A DNA stretch of 64,000 nucleotides, taken from the NCBI RefSeq assembly GCF_010550695.1, contig NZ_JAAGOB010000016.1:1-64000 (forward strand), in the 5' to 3' direction. Below, in pieces: positions 1 through 8,680 of this stretch. The translations under genes and the position numbers were made by a program. This DNA is from Phytoactinopolyspora alkaliphila. Its GTDB lineage: Bacteria > Actinomycetota > Actinomycetes > Jiangellales > Jiangellaceae. Each line of letters starts with the position of its first letter. Position 1 is the first letter of the stretch. The notes under the pieces were generated by a model that had not been told where the DNA came from, made no database searches, and was given only the letters and a program-made list of their open reading frames with translations.

Positions 1-126
1 CTATACGGTTCCCGGAATACGGTCCGGACACCCCACACACACCCACCCACACCCCACCACACAAGGCGGGGGTGCACGGCCAGGGGCGTGTGTGGCGGGT
101 ACACACGGATTGACAATTCCCATAAC

Positions 127-246
127 GTTCCGGCGGTCACAGCGAAGCGGGAAACGCCCGGTCCCATTCCGAACCCGGAAGCTAAGCCCTTCAGCGCCGA
201 TGGTACTGCCCCGGAGACGGGGTGGGAGAGTAGGACACCGCCGGAC
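127..246 (+). rRNA. rrf: 5S ribosomal RNA
   Basis: This is the 5S rRNA of the large ribosomal subunit. The core positions typical of actinobacterial 5S (the segment around CCCATTCCGAACCCGGAAG, then GCCGATGGTACTG and GGGAGAGTAGGAC) are present in order. The ends 129-136 and 238-245 pair perfectly, giving the closing helix and a length near 120 nt. The upstream 126 bases would be the 23S-5S spacer of an rRNA operon transcribed into the window; no 23S sequence is visible. A strong hairpin follows 12 nt downstream. Confidence 0.95.
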
Positions 247-257
247 ACACACCACAC

Positions 258-305
258 AACCGAGGGCCACCCCCACAACCAGGGGGCGGCCCTCGGTTCA
301 TTTGT
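258..305 (+). terminator. rRNA operon terminator hairpin
   Basis: Bases 258-268 and 288-298 are perfect 11-bp inverted repeats (AACCGAGGGCC / GGCCCTCGGTT), with inner CCCCC/GGGGG pairing extending the stem, followed by a short T-containing stretch. It lies directly behind 5S, as expected for the end of an rrn operon. Confidence 0.85.
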
Positions 306-339
306 GCGCCCTTGTGTCTCCTGCGTTCAGCGCCGGTCG

Positions 340-518
340 ATGATCTGGATCAGATGGCCAAGACGCGGGTTCGGACGCTGTTTGTGCATCTGATCACCGT
401 GCGTCCGCGACCTGAGATGAGATCAGGGTGCACAACTGCACGTCTACCCGCGGTGTTGGACATCTGATCGCCTCCACGGGCGCGATCGGACGCCATATCG
501 ACGATCAGGTGGCAAACC
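340..518. repeat. Clustered CTGATC/GATCAG repeat region, copy 1
   Basis: This stretch between the rRNA terminator and rmuC has no gene. It holds five CTGATC/GATCAG hexamers plus one GATCTG in about 165 bp (near 342, 349, 390, 421, 464, 503), in alternating orientation. They sit in longer shared words such as GATCAGATGGCCAA, CATCTGATC, GATCGCCTCC and ATCGACGATCAGGTG. The same words recur at 46582-46808, so the two gaps hold members of one repeat family. Function unknown. Confidence 0.7.
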
Positions 519-534
519 GCAGGGCGGCATGAGG

Positions 535-652
535 GGCGAGCGCCGTTCCCAGGCGAGCAGCAGCCCGGGGCGAGCGACGTTCCCAGGCGAGCGACGTTCC
601 CGGGCGAGCAGCAGCCCGGGGGAGCGCCGTGCTCGGGCGAGCAGCGTCCGGA
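535..652. repeat. 17-bp minisatellite, about seven copies
   Basis: Seven back-to-back units of 17 bp (one of 16) start at 535, 552, 569, 586, 603, 620 and 636. Each begins GGCGAGC or a close variant, followed by either GCCGTTCCCA-like or AGCAGCCCGG-like sequence. The array ends 8 bp from the stop codon of rmuC. It is intergenic and no start codon or ribosome site makes coding likely. Confidence 0.85.
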
Positions 653-659
653 CGAGGGC

Positions 660-2132
660 TCACCCGTCGGTGCCGTCCTTGGCGCGGTTCTCAGATGCCA
701 AGCCCTCGGATGCGCCGACGTCGATGCCGTAACGGCGGTCGATGTCCTCGACGGTCACCAGGGCCTGGTCGGCCGCGGCCGCCAGCTCTGGAGCCTGGAT
801 GTGTCGCGCGGCGCGGTCGACCTGATCGGGGGACTCGAGCTGGTTGTCCACGACCTTGAGGTCGGCCAGCTTGCGTGCGGTGACCAGGACGCGGCTCTCG
901 AGCGAGCTCACGGTGCTGTTGTAGGCGCTGACCGCTCCGTCGAGCTGGCGGCCGAGCTTGCCCATATGCCCGCCCATGGTCGCGAGCCGGCTGTGCAGCT
1001 CTCGTCCGAGTGTGAGCACCTGCTGTGCGTTGGCGGCCAAGGCTTCCTGGCGCCATGTGTAGGCGACAGTCCGCAGCAGTGCGACGAGCGTTCCTGGCGT
1101 AGTGAGCACGACGTTGCGTTCGAACGCGAACTCATAGAGGGACGGATCCTGCTCCATCGCCGCGTTGAGGAACACGTCGGACGGCACGAACATGACGACG
1201 AACTCGGGAGAAGGCGAGAACTGCTCCCAGTACTCCTTGCGGGCTAGCCCTTCGATGTGGTCGCGCAGATGGCGTGCATGAGCCGCCAGCCGCTTGGCTC
1301 GGGCGGCCTCGTCGCGAGCCTCCTGCGCCTCCAGGAAGCCGCTGAAGGCGACCTTCGCGTCGACGACGATGTTCTTGCCCCCGGCCAGCTTCACCAGCAT
1401 GTCCGGCCTGAGACGCCCGTCCACGGTCATCACGGAGGTCTGTTCGGTGAAGTCCACGTGTTCCAGCATGCCCGCGGCCTCGACGACCCGTCGGAGCTGG
1501 AGTTCTCCCCAGCGGCCGCGTACCTGGGGGGCGCGCAGGGCGGACACGAGTTGCTGCGTCTCCAGCCGCAGCTGCTCGGAGGACCGGCCCATGGTCTCCA
1601 TCTGGGCCCGAAGCTCCGTGTAGGCCTGGGTGCGGGCCTTCTCCAGCGCGTGTACGTGATCGGTCACCTTGTCGAGCTGCTCGTTCAGCGGCTTCACCAA
1701 TGCTTCTACAGCCGTATGACGCTGGTCGAGCTCGCCGGTGACGTTCTTGAACCGCTCTGCGGCAAGCTGCAGGAACTCGTCGCGATTCTGCCGGAGGGCG
1801 GCTGCGGAGAGCCGCTCGAACTCGTGGCCGAAACGGTCCTGTTCGCGGCGGAGTAGGTCGAGCTTGTCCTCCGTGTCCGCGCGGGCATGGCCGAGCTCGA
1901 CCTCGAGCCGCGCTTGTTCGCCGCGCGCCTGCTGGAGCTGACGAAGGACGTCGTCGTACCGGTCGGTGAGGGCGGCATAGTCCGCGCGCAACGTGTCTCG
2001 CTCGGCCAGGACGGCGTCTCGTCGGGCGTTGGCGGTCGCGAGCTCGGCCGCGGCCCGGGCGCGCACCACGAGGGCGCCGAGGACGAGGCCGATCACGGCT
2101 GCGGCCAAAGCGGTGAACACGTGTGCGGTCAT
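660..2132 (-). CDS. rmuC: RmuC family DNA recombination protein
   Basis: The 490-residue product starts with one membrane helix (about residues 4-25), followed by a long alanine/arginine/glutamate-rich coiled coil to about residue 200, then the RmuC domain. The family is known as a nuclease-fold protein that limits recombination at inverted repeats; the exact reaction is not established. The ATG at 2132 places the membrane helix at the N-terminus. A start at 2189 is possible, but anything longer would run antisense through ychF. It is divergent from ychF, with 87 bp between the starts. Given the long palindromes in this window, a protein linked to inversions at inverted repeats is a suggestive neighbour, but that link is only inference. 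Confidence 0.9.
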   Translation of the reverse strand: MTAHVFTALAAAVIGLVLGALVVRARAAAELATANARRDAVLAERDTLRADYAALTDRYDDVLRQLQQARGEQARLEVELGHARADTEDKLDLLRREQDRFGHEFERLSAAALRQNRDEFLQLAAERFKNVTGELDQRHTAVEALVKPLNEQLDKVTDHVHALEKARTQAYTELRAQMETMGRSSEQLRLETQQLVSALRAPQVRGRWGELQLRRVVEAAGMLEHVDFTEQTSVMTVDGRLRPDMLVKLAGGKNIVVDAKVAFSGFLEAQEARDEAARAKRLAAHARHLRDHIEGLARKEYWEQFSPSPEFVVMFVPSDVFLNAAMEQDPSLYEFAFERNVVLTTPGTLVALLRTVAYTWRQEALAANAQQVLTLGRELHSRLATMGGHMGKLGRQLDGAVSAYNSTVSSLESRVLVTARKLADLKVVDNQLESPDQVDRAARHIQAPELAAAADQALVTVEDIDRRYGIDVGASEGLASENRAKDGTDG

Positions 2133-2219
2133 GAAGACCACTGTGCCGCACACCTCCGACAGAGTCAGGGCGACGACGCGTTTCGTCATCTGCGCCCGGC
2201 CCCCGTACGCTTGTCCCTC

Positions 2220-3293
2220 GTGAGTCTCACCATCGGAATCGTCGGGCTGCCCAACGTCGGCAAGTCCACGCTGTTCAATGCGCTGACCAAGAACGACATC
2301 CTGGCGGCGAACTACCCGTTCGCCACCATCGAGCCGAATGTCGGCGTCGTCGGTGTGCCGGATCCGCGCCTCGACACCCTGGCGAAGATCTTCGGCTCTG
2401 CCCGTGAGCTCCCAGCCACGGTCGATTTCGTCGACATCGCTGGCATCGTCAAGGGCGCCTCCGAAGGGCAGGGGCTGGGCAATCAGTTCCTCGCCAACAT
2501 CCGTGAGGCGGACGCGATCTGCCAGGTCATCAGGGTCTTCAACGATCCCGACGTCATCCATGTGGATGGCAGGGTCTCGCCGAAGGACGATATCGAGATC
2601 ATCGAGACCGAGCTCATCCTCGCCGATCTGCAGACCGTCGAGAAGGCGCTGCCCCGGCTCGTGCGCGAAGTCCGTGGAGCCAAGGAGAAGCAGGCTGCCC
2701 TCGACGCCGCCGAGGAGGCGAAAGCGGTCCTGGAAAGCGGGCGCACCGTCTTCGCAGCCGGCTTGGACCGCGAACCGCTGCGCGAGCTTCAGCTGCTGAC
2801 CGCCAAACCGTTCCTGTACGTGTTCAACATGGACGACGACGAACTGATCGACCAGCAGCTGCGCGCCGAGATGCAGGCGCTCGTCGCCCCTGCGGAGGCC
2901 ATCTTCCTCGACGCCAAGATCGAGTCCGAGCTCGTGGAGCTGGACGATGCCGAGGCACTCGAGCTGCTGCAGTCCATCGGACAGGAGGAGTCCGGCCTGG
3001 ACATGCTGGCGCGGGTAGGCTTCCGCACGCTCGGCCTGCAGACCTACCTCACGGCAGGGCCGAAAGAGGCACGGGCCTGGACGATCCGCCAAGGCGCGAC
3101 GGCACCGGAAGCCGCCGGCGTAATCCACACCGACTTTCAGAAGGGCTTCATCAAGGCCGAAGTGGTCTCATTCGACGACCTCGTGGCGGCGGGTGGCATG
3201 GCCGAGGCCAAGGCGAAGGGCCTGGTCCGGATCGAGGGCAAGGACTACGTGATGCAGGACGGCGACGTCGTCGAATTCCGCTTCAACGTATAA
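2220..3293 (+). CDS. ychF: Redox-regulated ATPase YchF
   Basis: This is a universally conserved Obg-related P-loop protein of 357 residues, the normal family length. Residues 8-15 are the Walker A motif GLPNVGKS, followed by the switch region with FATIEPN. The C-terminal TGS-like domain ends with [11 protein letters not shown], typical of the family. YchF members bind ATP better than GTP and associate with ribosomes. The GTG start at 2220 immediately precedes the conserved SLTIGIVG strand. A longer frame upstream is only the shadow of rmuC. Confidence 0.96.
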   Translation: MSLTIGIVGLPNVGKSTLFNALTKNDILAANYPFATIEPNVGVVGVPDPRLDTLAKIFGSARELPATVDFVDIAGIVKGASEGQGLGNQFLANIREADAICQVIRVFNDPDVIHVDGRVSPKDDIEIIETELILADLQTVEKALPRLVREVRGAKEKQAALDAAEEAKAVLESGRTVFAAGLDREPLRELQLLTAKPFLYVFNMDDDELIDQQLRAEMQALVAPAEAIFLDAKIESELVELDDAEALELLQSIGQEESGLDMLARVGFRTLGLQTYLTAGPKEARAWTIRQGATAPEAAGVIHTDFQKGFIKAEVVSFDDLVAAGGMAEAKAKGLVRIEGKDYVMQDGDVVEFRFNV

Positions 3294-3360
3294 CGCACGG
3301 CTGCGAGTCGCGTGCTCGGAGGCCACCATGCGGGCCCGCTGCTCCATTGCCTTTAACGGA

Positions 3361-4095
3361 CTAGGACTTCTGCGCGCGGAAGACGAGAATCCGGCAGGTG
3401 TCCTCGACCGGCGCGCCCTGCCAGTCCCCGAAGCACGTGATGTCGGTGAAACCCGCGTCGCCGAGCGCTTGTGTGAACTCCTCGACAGCGCGAAAGAACA
3501 GGACGCTGGTGTAGACCCGGTCTTCGCCGTCCGGGAAGACGTTGTGTGCGTCGAACACCACTCGACCGTCCTCGGCCGAGGTGACTTCGAGCCATTCCCG
3601 CAGGCGCCCAGCCTGGATTGCCCGCTCGCCATAGGTGGCCTCGCGCGTCCATTGCTCCCATTCGCGGTAAGCGGGGTTGCGACTCTCGAAGCTCACCGTC
3701 CCGCCGGGCCGTAGCGCCCGGGCAAGGGAGTCGAAGACTGCCGGCAATGCGTCCGGGCTGACATGCATGATCGCGTTGCCGGTGCAGATGGCGAGATCGG
3801 CTGTTCCGCTCGGTCGGATCGCGGAGGCATCGCCGCGTATCCACGTCACCGCTTCGGCACCTGGCTGCCGACGGGCGAAATCAAGCATGGTCGTGCTCGG
3901 GTCGACGCCTGTCACCGTCCGTCCCGGCTTGACCAACGACCTGGTCAGCAAACCGGTGCCGCAACCCAGGTCGATGACTGAATCGGCTCCGATCGCATCC
4001 GCCAACGCCCGGTAATAGGAGTGACCGGCGCCGCCGGGATTGTCGATCTCGTACAGCTCGACGAGCTCGGCGTCACGGTACGGGTCATCAACCAT
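3361..4095 (-). CDS. Class I SAM-dependent methyltransferase
   Basis: The 244-residue protein has the Rossmann methyltransferase motif I (VIDLGCGTG, about residues 40-48), the acidic loop TGVDPS that binds the SAM ribose, and a later RPGGTVSFE motif. It resembles small soluble methyltransferases; the substrate cannot be read from sequence. It converges with ychF (67 bp between the stops) and is divergent from the DinB-like gene. It is not closely similar to the methyltransferase at 4900. Confidence 0.85.
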   Translation of the reverse strand: MVDDPYRDAELVELYEIDNPGGAGHSYYRALADAIGADSVIDLGCGTGLLTRSLVKPGRTVTGVDPSTTMLDFARRQPGAEAVTWIRGDASAIRPSGTADLAICTGNAIMHVSPDALPAVFDSLARALRPGGTVSFESRNPAYREWEQWTREATYGERAIQAGRLREWLEVTSAEDGRVVFDAHNVFPDGEDRVYTSVLFFRAVEEFTQALGDAGFTDITCFGDWQGAPVEDTCRILVFRAQKS

Positions 4096-4196
4096 GGCCG
4101 AACCATAGCCGGTGGATCCGTCCCCGGGCCAAGGGATTTCGCGTCCACATGCACGAGTTGTGTGCGTCGACGGTGGCGTCGGTTAGCGTACGTGTC

Positions 4197-4823
4197 ATGC
4201 TCAGTCCCAAGGACGCCCTGAAGCGATACCTTCAGGCGCACCGTGACGCACTGCTGTGGAAGCTGGACGGCCTCGGCGAGCGGGAAGTGCGCTGGCCTCT
4301 GACCGACACCGGCACCAACCTGCTCGGCCTGGTGAAGCATGTGGGAAGCATGGAGTTCGGCTACTTCGGCGAGGTATTCGGCCGGCCGGCGGACGAGCCC
4401 CTTCCGTGGCTCGAGCCCGAGGCCGAGGACAACGCCGATATGTGGGCCACGGCCGATCAGAGCCGTGAGTGGGTCGTCGGCTTCTACCGGCGCGCGTGGG
4501 CGCACTCGGACAGCACCATCGAGGCGCTCGATCTGGATGCCGCCGGCCGAGTGCCATGGTGGGGACCAGAGAATGGCGATGTCACCCTGCACCAGATCAT
4601 GGTGCACGTGATCGCAGAGACCGCCCGGCATGCCGGGCATGCCGACATTCTCCGCGAGCTCACCGACGGTGGCGCAGGGATGCGAGCGGGCAGTACCAAC
4701 CTGCCAAACCATGAATCGGACTGGTGGACCCACTACGTCGCTCGACTCCGCCGAACCGCCGACGAGGCCGCCGAGCGTTTCGACGCGGCTGGACCCAGCA
4801 TGAGCGAGGGCGGAGCCGGCTGA
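4197..4823 (+). CDS. DinB/DUF664-like family protein
   Basis: The 208-residue protein has the pattern of the DinB four-helix bundle family: a first histidine in VKHVGSME and a later H-x-x-E-x-x-x-H segment (HVIAETARHAGHAD) that would complete a metal site. Actinobacterial members of this superfamily include mycothiol-dependent enzymes, and an mshB gene lies elsewhere in the window; a thiol-transferase role is inference. The ATG at 4197 gives the conserved LSPKDALKRYL start; an earlier in-frame start at 4149 lacks support. Confidence 0.8.
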   Translation: MLSPKDALKRYLQAHRDALLWKLDGLGEREVRWPLTDTGTNLLGLVKHVGSMEFGYFGEVFGRPADEPLPWLEPEAEDNADMWATADQSREWVVGFYRRAWAHSDSTIEALDLDAAGRVPWWGPENGDVTLHQIMVHVIAETARHAGHADILRELTDGGAGMRAGSTNLPNHESDWWTHYVARLRRTADEAAERFDAAGPSMSEGGAG

Positions 4824-4899
4824 GAACGCCGGCGGATGGCGGCAGAAACGGCCGTGCGCTCCGTCAGAGGTGGCCGCGACGGAGGCATAGGCTAGCCGC

Positions 4900-5511
4900 A
4901 TGGCACAACCGACGCGGTGGGTCACCGAAACTAAGGACGGGCATTCTCAGTGGTACATCGACCGCTTCCGCACCATGGCGGCGGCGGGTGAGGACCTGGC
5001 CGGCGAGGCGCGGCTGGTCGATGCGATGCTGCCGCGGCAGGCCACGGTGCTCGATGCGGGTTGCGGCACCGGGCGGATCGGCGCGGAGCTGCACACTCGC
5101 GGGCACACGGTCATCGGCGTCGACGCCGACCCGGCCCTGATCGAGGCGGCCAGGGCGGACTATCCGGGCCCGCGGTGGGAGACTGTCGACCTCGCCGAGC
5201 TCGACCTGGCAGCGCTGGACCTCGACGAGCCGTTCGACGCCGCAGTTGTCGCGGGAAACGTGATGGTGTTCCTGGCGCCCGGCACAGAGACCGAGGTTCT
5301 GGCCCGGCTTCGCGCCAGCGTGCGCTCGGAGGGCTTCGTCGTCACCGGCTTCCACACCAACCGGCATCTGTCGCTGGCCCAGTTCGACCGTTGTGTGGCC
5401 GAGGCCGGCCTGGTGGTAGAGCAACGATTCGCCACATGGGACCTCAAACCCTGGCATCCGGAATCCGACTGGGCTGTGTCGGTTCTGCGGCGCGGCCCGG
5501 AAGGTACCTGA
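4900..5511 (+). CDS. Class I SAM-dependent methyltransferase
   Basis: The 203-residue protein has VLDAGCGTGR (motif I, about residues 50-59), VIGVDADP, and a post-motif region with AAVVAGNVMVF. This arrangement is common in actinobacterial class I methyltransferases. The N-terminal HSQWYIDRF segment resembles a family that acts on small molecules, but the substrate is unknown. It runs in the same direction as the DinB-like gene 77 bp upstream, and 69 bp separate it from the lipoprotein gene downstream. Confidence 0.82.
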   Translation: MAQPTRWVTETKDGHSQWYIDRFRTMAAAGEDLAGEARLVDAMLPRQATVLDAGCGTGRIGAELHTRGHTVIGVDADPALIEAARADYPGPRWETVDLAELDLAALDLDEPFDAAVVAGNVMVFLAPGTETEVLARLRASVRSEGFVVTGFHTNRHLSLAQFDRCVAEAGLVVEQRFATWDLKPWHPESDWAVSVLRRGPEGT

Positions 5512-5579
5512 CCGGCCACGGGCGGTGTCACCCGGGCTGATCGCTCGGGCTGGAACGCGATCTGCCATCATCTGGGGTC

Positions 5580-8111
5580 ATGCGTGCTCGTGTTCCCGTA
5601 GTCATCGTGTCGTTCCTGCTTGCGGCCACCGCTTGTTCCGGCGGCGACACTCCAGGCGACGGTCCCGTCGTCGATCCGTCTGAGACGGCCGCCGCTGAGG
5701 ACGTCGCCACCGAGGACGGCGTCCCGGCCATGCCCGCGGCCGTCATCGACCGGGTCCTTGCCGACGACGCCAGCGCGCTGGTCGCCGGACCGGGCGACGA
5801 GCAATACACGCTCGCCGGCGTCGCATCTGGACACAGCGGTGTCGTCGTCGTTGGTACGCACCAGGACGAGGACGATTCACAACGCCGTGCCCTTCTCCTC
5901 CACTCGGTCGACGGGCGCGAGTGGGAAGACCTGAGCGGCTCGCCGGCCCTGACCGGCGCAACGCTCAGCTCAGCCGTGGCCGTGGACGACGGCCTGTTCG
6001 TCGTCGGCGACGACGACGCGAGCGGCCCGGCGATGTGGCCGTTGACCGACGGTGATCCGGGCGAGCCGCTACCGGTCGCGTACCCGGACGGTCCTGGTCG
6101 CCGGATCGTCGACAGCGCGCTCGCTTTCGGTGGGCACGTCGTCGTCGCAGGAATCCTGCTCGATGTGCCGGACCAGCCGGCGGACGCCGACCCGCCTACC
6201 ATGTCCGTCGTGCTCAGTGTCTCGGCCGACGCCGGTCTGACCTGGACGCCGCTGTCTGTCCCGGATGAGCTGAGCCTGATCGAGACGGACATCGCCGTGA
6301 TCGAGTCCATGGCCGCCGGCCACTCGCCGATGGAACTGACGATGACCGAACACGCCGGTGAGGTGGTGCTGGCCACCGGTGTCCCCGGCCCGGGGGGAAC
6401 GGTCACGACGTTGTGGCGGGTGAACGTGGACGACGAGAGCTGGACGGAGCTGGGGACCACTGAGGAGGTTCTAGACGGGGGTCAGCTGGACCTCCTGCAT
6501 ACCCATGGTGACGCGCTCATGGCTTTCACGCGCGCCGACGGGGATGTGGCTGTATGGTCCAGCACCGACGGCGGTGCCGCCTTCGAGCGCGTCAACACCG
6601 GTTCGTCGGTATTCGGCGGCGGCGGGCGGCAGACCGTGTCCGGCGCCGCCAGCACGCAGGACGGCGTCCTGCTGGTCGCCGGGCAGAACACCGGCGGAAC
6701 CACAGGCCCCCAGACCACGGCCGAGCTGGAACTCTGGATGACCCGCGACCTCGAAACCTGGGAACGGGCGCTGGACGATCCGGCCCTGGCGAGCGGGGGC
6801 GCGGTGCTGCCGGTCGGCGTCGTCGCTCGTGATCAGCAGTTCGTCGTCGTCGGTACTCACGAGCGAGCACCCACGGGTGAGGAGAGCGAGGCCTTCAACG
6901 AGGCTGTGAACGAGGGACCGGTCAGCAGGCCGAGCCTGGCCCGCGACGCCGCGGTATGGATCGTCGGCGTGGAAGACCGGCCGGTGGCAGACCCCGCAGC
7001 CACGGTGAGGGCCCTGGACGTCTCCGGATTCAGCGGCGAGGTGACGATCAGCGGCCTGGCTCCCGGCGGCGACGGCCTCGTCGCCGCTGGTTGGATACGG
7101 AACGGCGACGACACTGCGGCGGCAGTGTGGACGTCCGGCGACGGTGAATCGTGGGAACGGATCACTACTCCGGCCATTGACGATTCAGCAGGCCAGTTCA
7201 TCTACGGACTCGAGCGGATCGGTGACGGGCTGGTGGCTGTGGGGCAGGCGATGATCGGTGACACCCGAACGCTCGGAGTGTGGACGTCGCCGGACGGCTA
7301 CGACTGGACCCGCAGCGAACTCGATGGTGCGGAGTTCGAATCCGCGGTCGGCTACGGTCTCGCCCAGACAGATGCCGGCCTCCTCGCCGTGGGAATCAGC
7401 GATTCCGGTGACGAGGAGCGCTACCTGAGCGTGGGAGTGTGGTTGTCCGCGGATGGCGGCGAGAGCTGGTCGGCGATAGAGACGGCGGACGCTCCGTTCG
7501 GCGAGCACAACGCGGAGTTCCTCGCGGACGTCGCCGTCGCGGGAGACGGGCGGATCGTCGCGGCCGGTCACATCGGGGATGCCGAGGCAAGGGATGGCGG
7601 CGGCTTCTCGTACACGCCGCAGGCCTACGTGGTGGAGTCGGCCGACGGCCAGACCTGGACGCGGATGGCCGACCCGTTCGACAGCCCGTGGTCCGACCTC
7701 TCGGGCGTGACCGCGGTGGGGGACGACGTCATCGTGCTCGGCTCGGCCGGGGCGTCGTCGGGTGGCCTTCCGGGAGAGCCGCCCCTCGCCGGCACCGGTG
7801 TGGCTGTGCTGGCCGGAGACGGGTGGGCTTCCGAGGAGCGGACCTTCCGGCACACGCCTCGGATCGAGGACGCCGTGGAGTCGCCCTTCGGTACCGTGGC
7901 AGTCGGCAGCTGGTCTCGCCGGGGCGGCGGGGAGGACGTCTTGATCGCCGTGCTGGGTGATGACGGTCCGGAATTCATCACCGAGGGTCTTCTCGCGGAT
8001 GGCGACCAGGAGGCGGCGGCAGCCGTACTCTTCGAGGACCAGGTGCTGGTGCTGGGTACCGAGACGATCGACGACGAGACGGTCGTGACCGGTTGGAGCG
8101 TCACGCGCTGA
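5580..8111 (+). CDS. Large secreted lipoprotein with beta-propeller-like repeats
   Basis: The 843-residue product begins with a lipoprotein signal (lipobox LAATAC, lipidated Cys19), then a threonine/aspartate-rich linker. The rest contains at least seven sialidase-like or Asp-box-like segments (for example VWTSGDGESWERI, VWTSPDGYDWTRS, VWLSADGGESWSAI, VESADGQTWTRM), spaced as in beta-propeller proteins. It is probably a membrane-anchored extracellular propeller. No catalytic sialidase residues are evident, so binding or scaffolding is more likely than hydrolysis. It converges on the palindrome at 8133. The family is not named here. Confidence 0.8.
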   Translation: MRARVPVVIVSFLLAATACSGGDTPGDGPVVDPSETAAAEDVATEDGVPAMPAAVIDRVLADDASALVAGPGDEQYTLAGVASGHSGVVVVGTHQDEDDSQRRALLLHSVDGREWEDLSGSPALTGATLSSAVAVDDGLFVVGDDDASGPAMWPLTDGDPGEPLPVAYPDGPGRRIVDSALAFGGHVVVAGILLDVPDQPADADPPTMSVVLSVSADAGLTWTPLSVPDELSLIETDIAVIESMAAGHSPMELTMTEHAGEVVLATGVPGPGGTVTTLWRVNVDDESWTELGTTEEVLDGGQLDLLHTHGDALMAFTRADGDVAVWSSTDGGAAFERVNTGSSVFGGGGRQTVSGAASTQDGVLLVAGQNTGGTTGPQTTAELELWMTRDLETWERALDDPALASGGAVLPVGVVARDQQFVVVGTHERAPTGEESEAFNEAVNEGPVSRPSLARDAAVWIVGVEDRPVADPAATVRALDVSGFSGEVTISGLAPGGDGLVAAGWIRNGDDTAAAVWTSGDGESWERITTPAIDDSAGQFIYGLERIGDGLVAVGQAMIGDTRTLGVWTSPDGYDWTRSELDGAEFESAVGYGLAQTDAGLLAVGISDSGDEERYLSVGVWLSADGGESWSAIETADAPFGEHNAEFLADVAVAGDGRIVAAGHIGDAEARDGGGFSYTPQAYVVESADGQTWTRMADPFDSPWSDLSGVTAVGDDVIVLGSAGASSGGLPGEPPLAGTGVAVLAGDGWASEERTFRHTPRIEDAVESPFGTVAVGSWSRRGGGEDVLIAVLGDDGPEFITEGLLADGDQEAAAAVLFEDQVLVLGTETIDDETVVTGWSVTR

Positions 8112-8132
8112 TACCGTCCTCGGCGCTATCAG

Positions 8133-8209
8133 AACCCCTGGCATGGGTTGTGGTCGCTCTGAACCGGTTCAAAACTCGTTCTCAACGACCCTAACCCATG
8201 CCAGGGGTT
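8133..8209. repeat. Long palindrome, family B copy 1
   Basis: Bases 8133-8156 and 8186-8209 are inverted repeats matching at 22 of 24 positions (the outer 17 bp perfect), separated by 29 bp. The word TGGCATGGGTTGTGG is shared with the palindrome at 57287-57366. It lies between the convergent ends of the lipoprotein gene and the pterin dehydratase gene and could form a terminator-like hairpin in either transcript, although no T tract follows. Confidence 0.85.
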
Positions 8210-8239
8210 GAGAATGGTCACGCTGCGTTAGGCGGCGGG

Positions 8240-8542
8240 CTATGCGGGGGTGCTGGAGCGGCCGTTGACGATGGCGTCGATGGTCCGGGCCAAATCCACG
8301 TCAGCGCTCGTGACGCCACCCGCGGAATGCGTCGACAGGGTGAACGTGAGCGTGTTGTAGCGGATATCGATGTCGGGGTGGTGGTTGGCTTCTTCGGCGG
8401 CGTCGGCCACCTCGTTCACGATGGCGATAGCCGTCATGAAGTCCGGTGCCTCGACGGTGCGAGTGATCGCGCTCGGATCGCCCGACCATGCTGGAATGCC
8501 GGTCAGCATCGCGTCCAGAGCGTCGCCGTCGAACACTGTCAT
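8240..8542 (-). CDS. 4a-hydroxytetrahydrobiopterin dehydratase family protein
   Basis: This 100-residue protein has the pterin-4a-carbinolamine dehydratase (PCD/DCoH) signature: ANHHPDIDIRYN followed by THSAGGVTSADVDLA. The paired histidines are the known catalytic/binding residues of the family. The reaction recycles the pterin cofactor of aromatic amino acid hydroxylases, but many bacteria carry the gene without a hydroxylase. The ATG at 8542 has a GGGAG site 7 nt upstream; a TTG two codons earlier is possible. It reads in the same direction as the sdh operon upstream, across a 138-bp gap. Confidence 0.88.
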   Translation of the reverse strand: MTVFDGDALDAMLTGIPAWSGDPSAITRTVEAPDFMTAIAIVNEVADAAEEANHHPDIDIRYNTLTFTLSTHSAGGVTSADVDLARTIDAIVNGRSSTPA

Positions 8543-8680
8543 GTGCAAGCTCCCTCATGTGGGCCATCGGCGCGCGCCGGAGCGTCACCGCGGCGCGCAG
8601 TGCTTGATTCGAGCCTAGGACTCCCCGCATCCGCCGGCCACCTTTTCGGCGACGACGGCAGCGCGAACCCCGGAACCGCG

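Noticed and set aside
1-126. End of 23S rRNA before the 5S gene
   Set aside because: The bases do not show recognisable 23S 3'-end sequence; most likely the 23S-5S spacer only.
2133-3128. A long minus-strand frame that would extend RmuC to 822 residues
   Set aside because: The extension runs antisense through ychF, lacks conserved sequence, and would bury the RmuC membrane helix. The ATG at 2132 fits the family.
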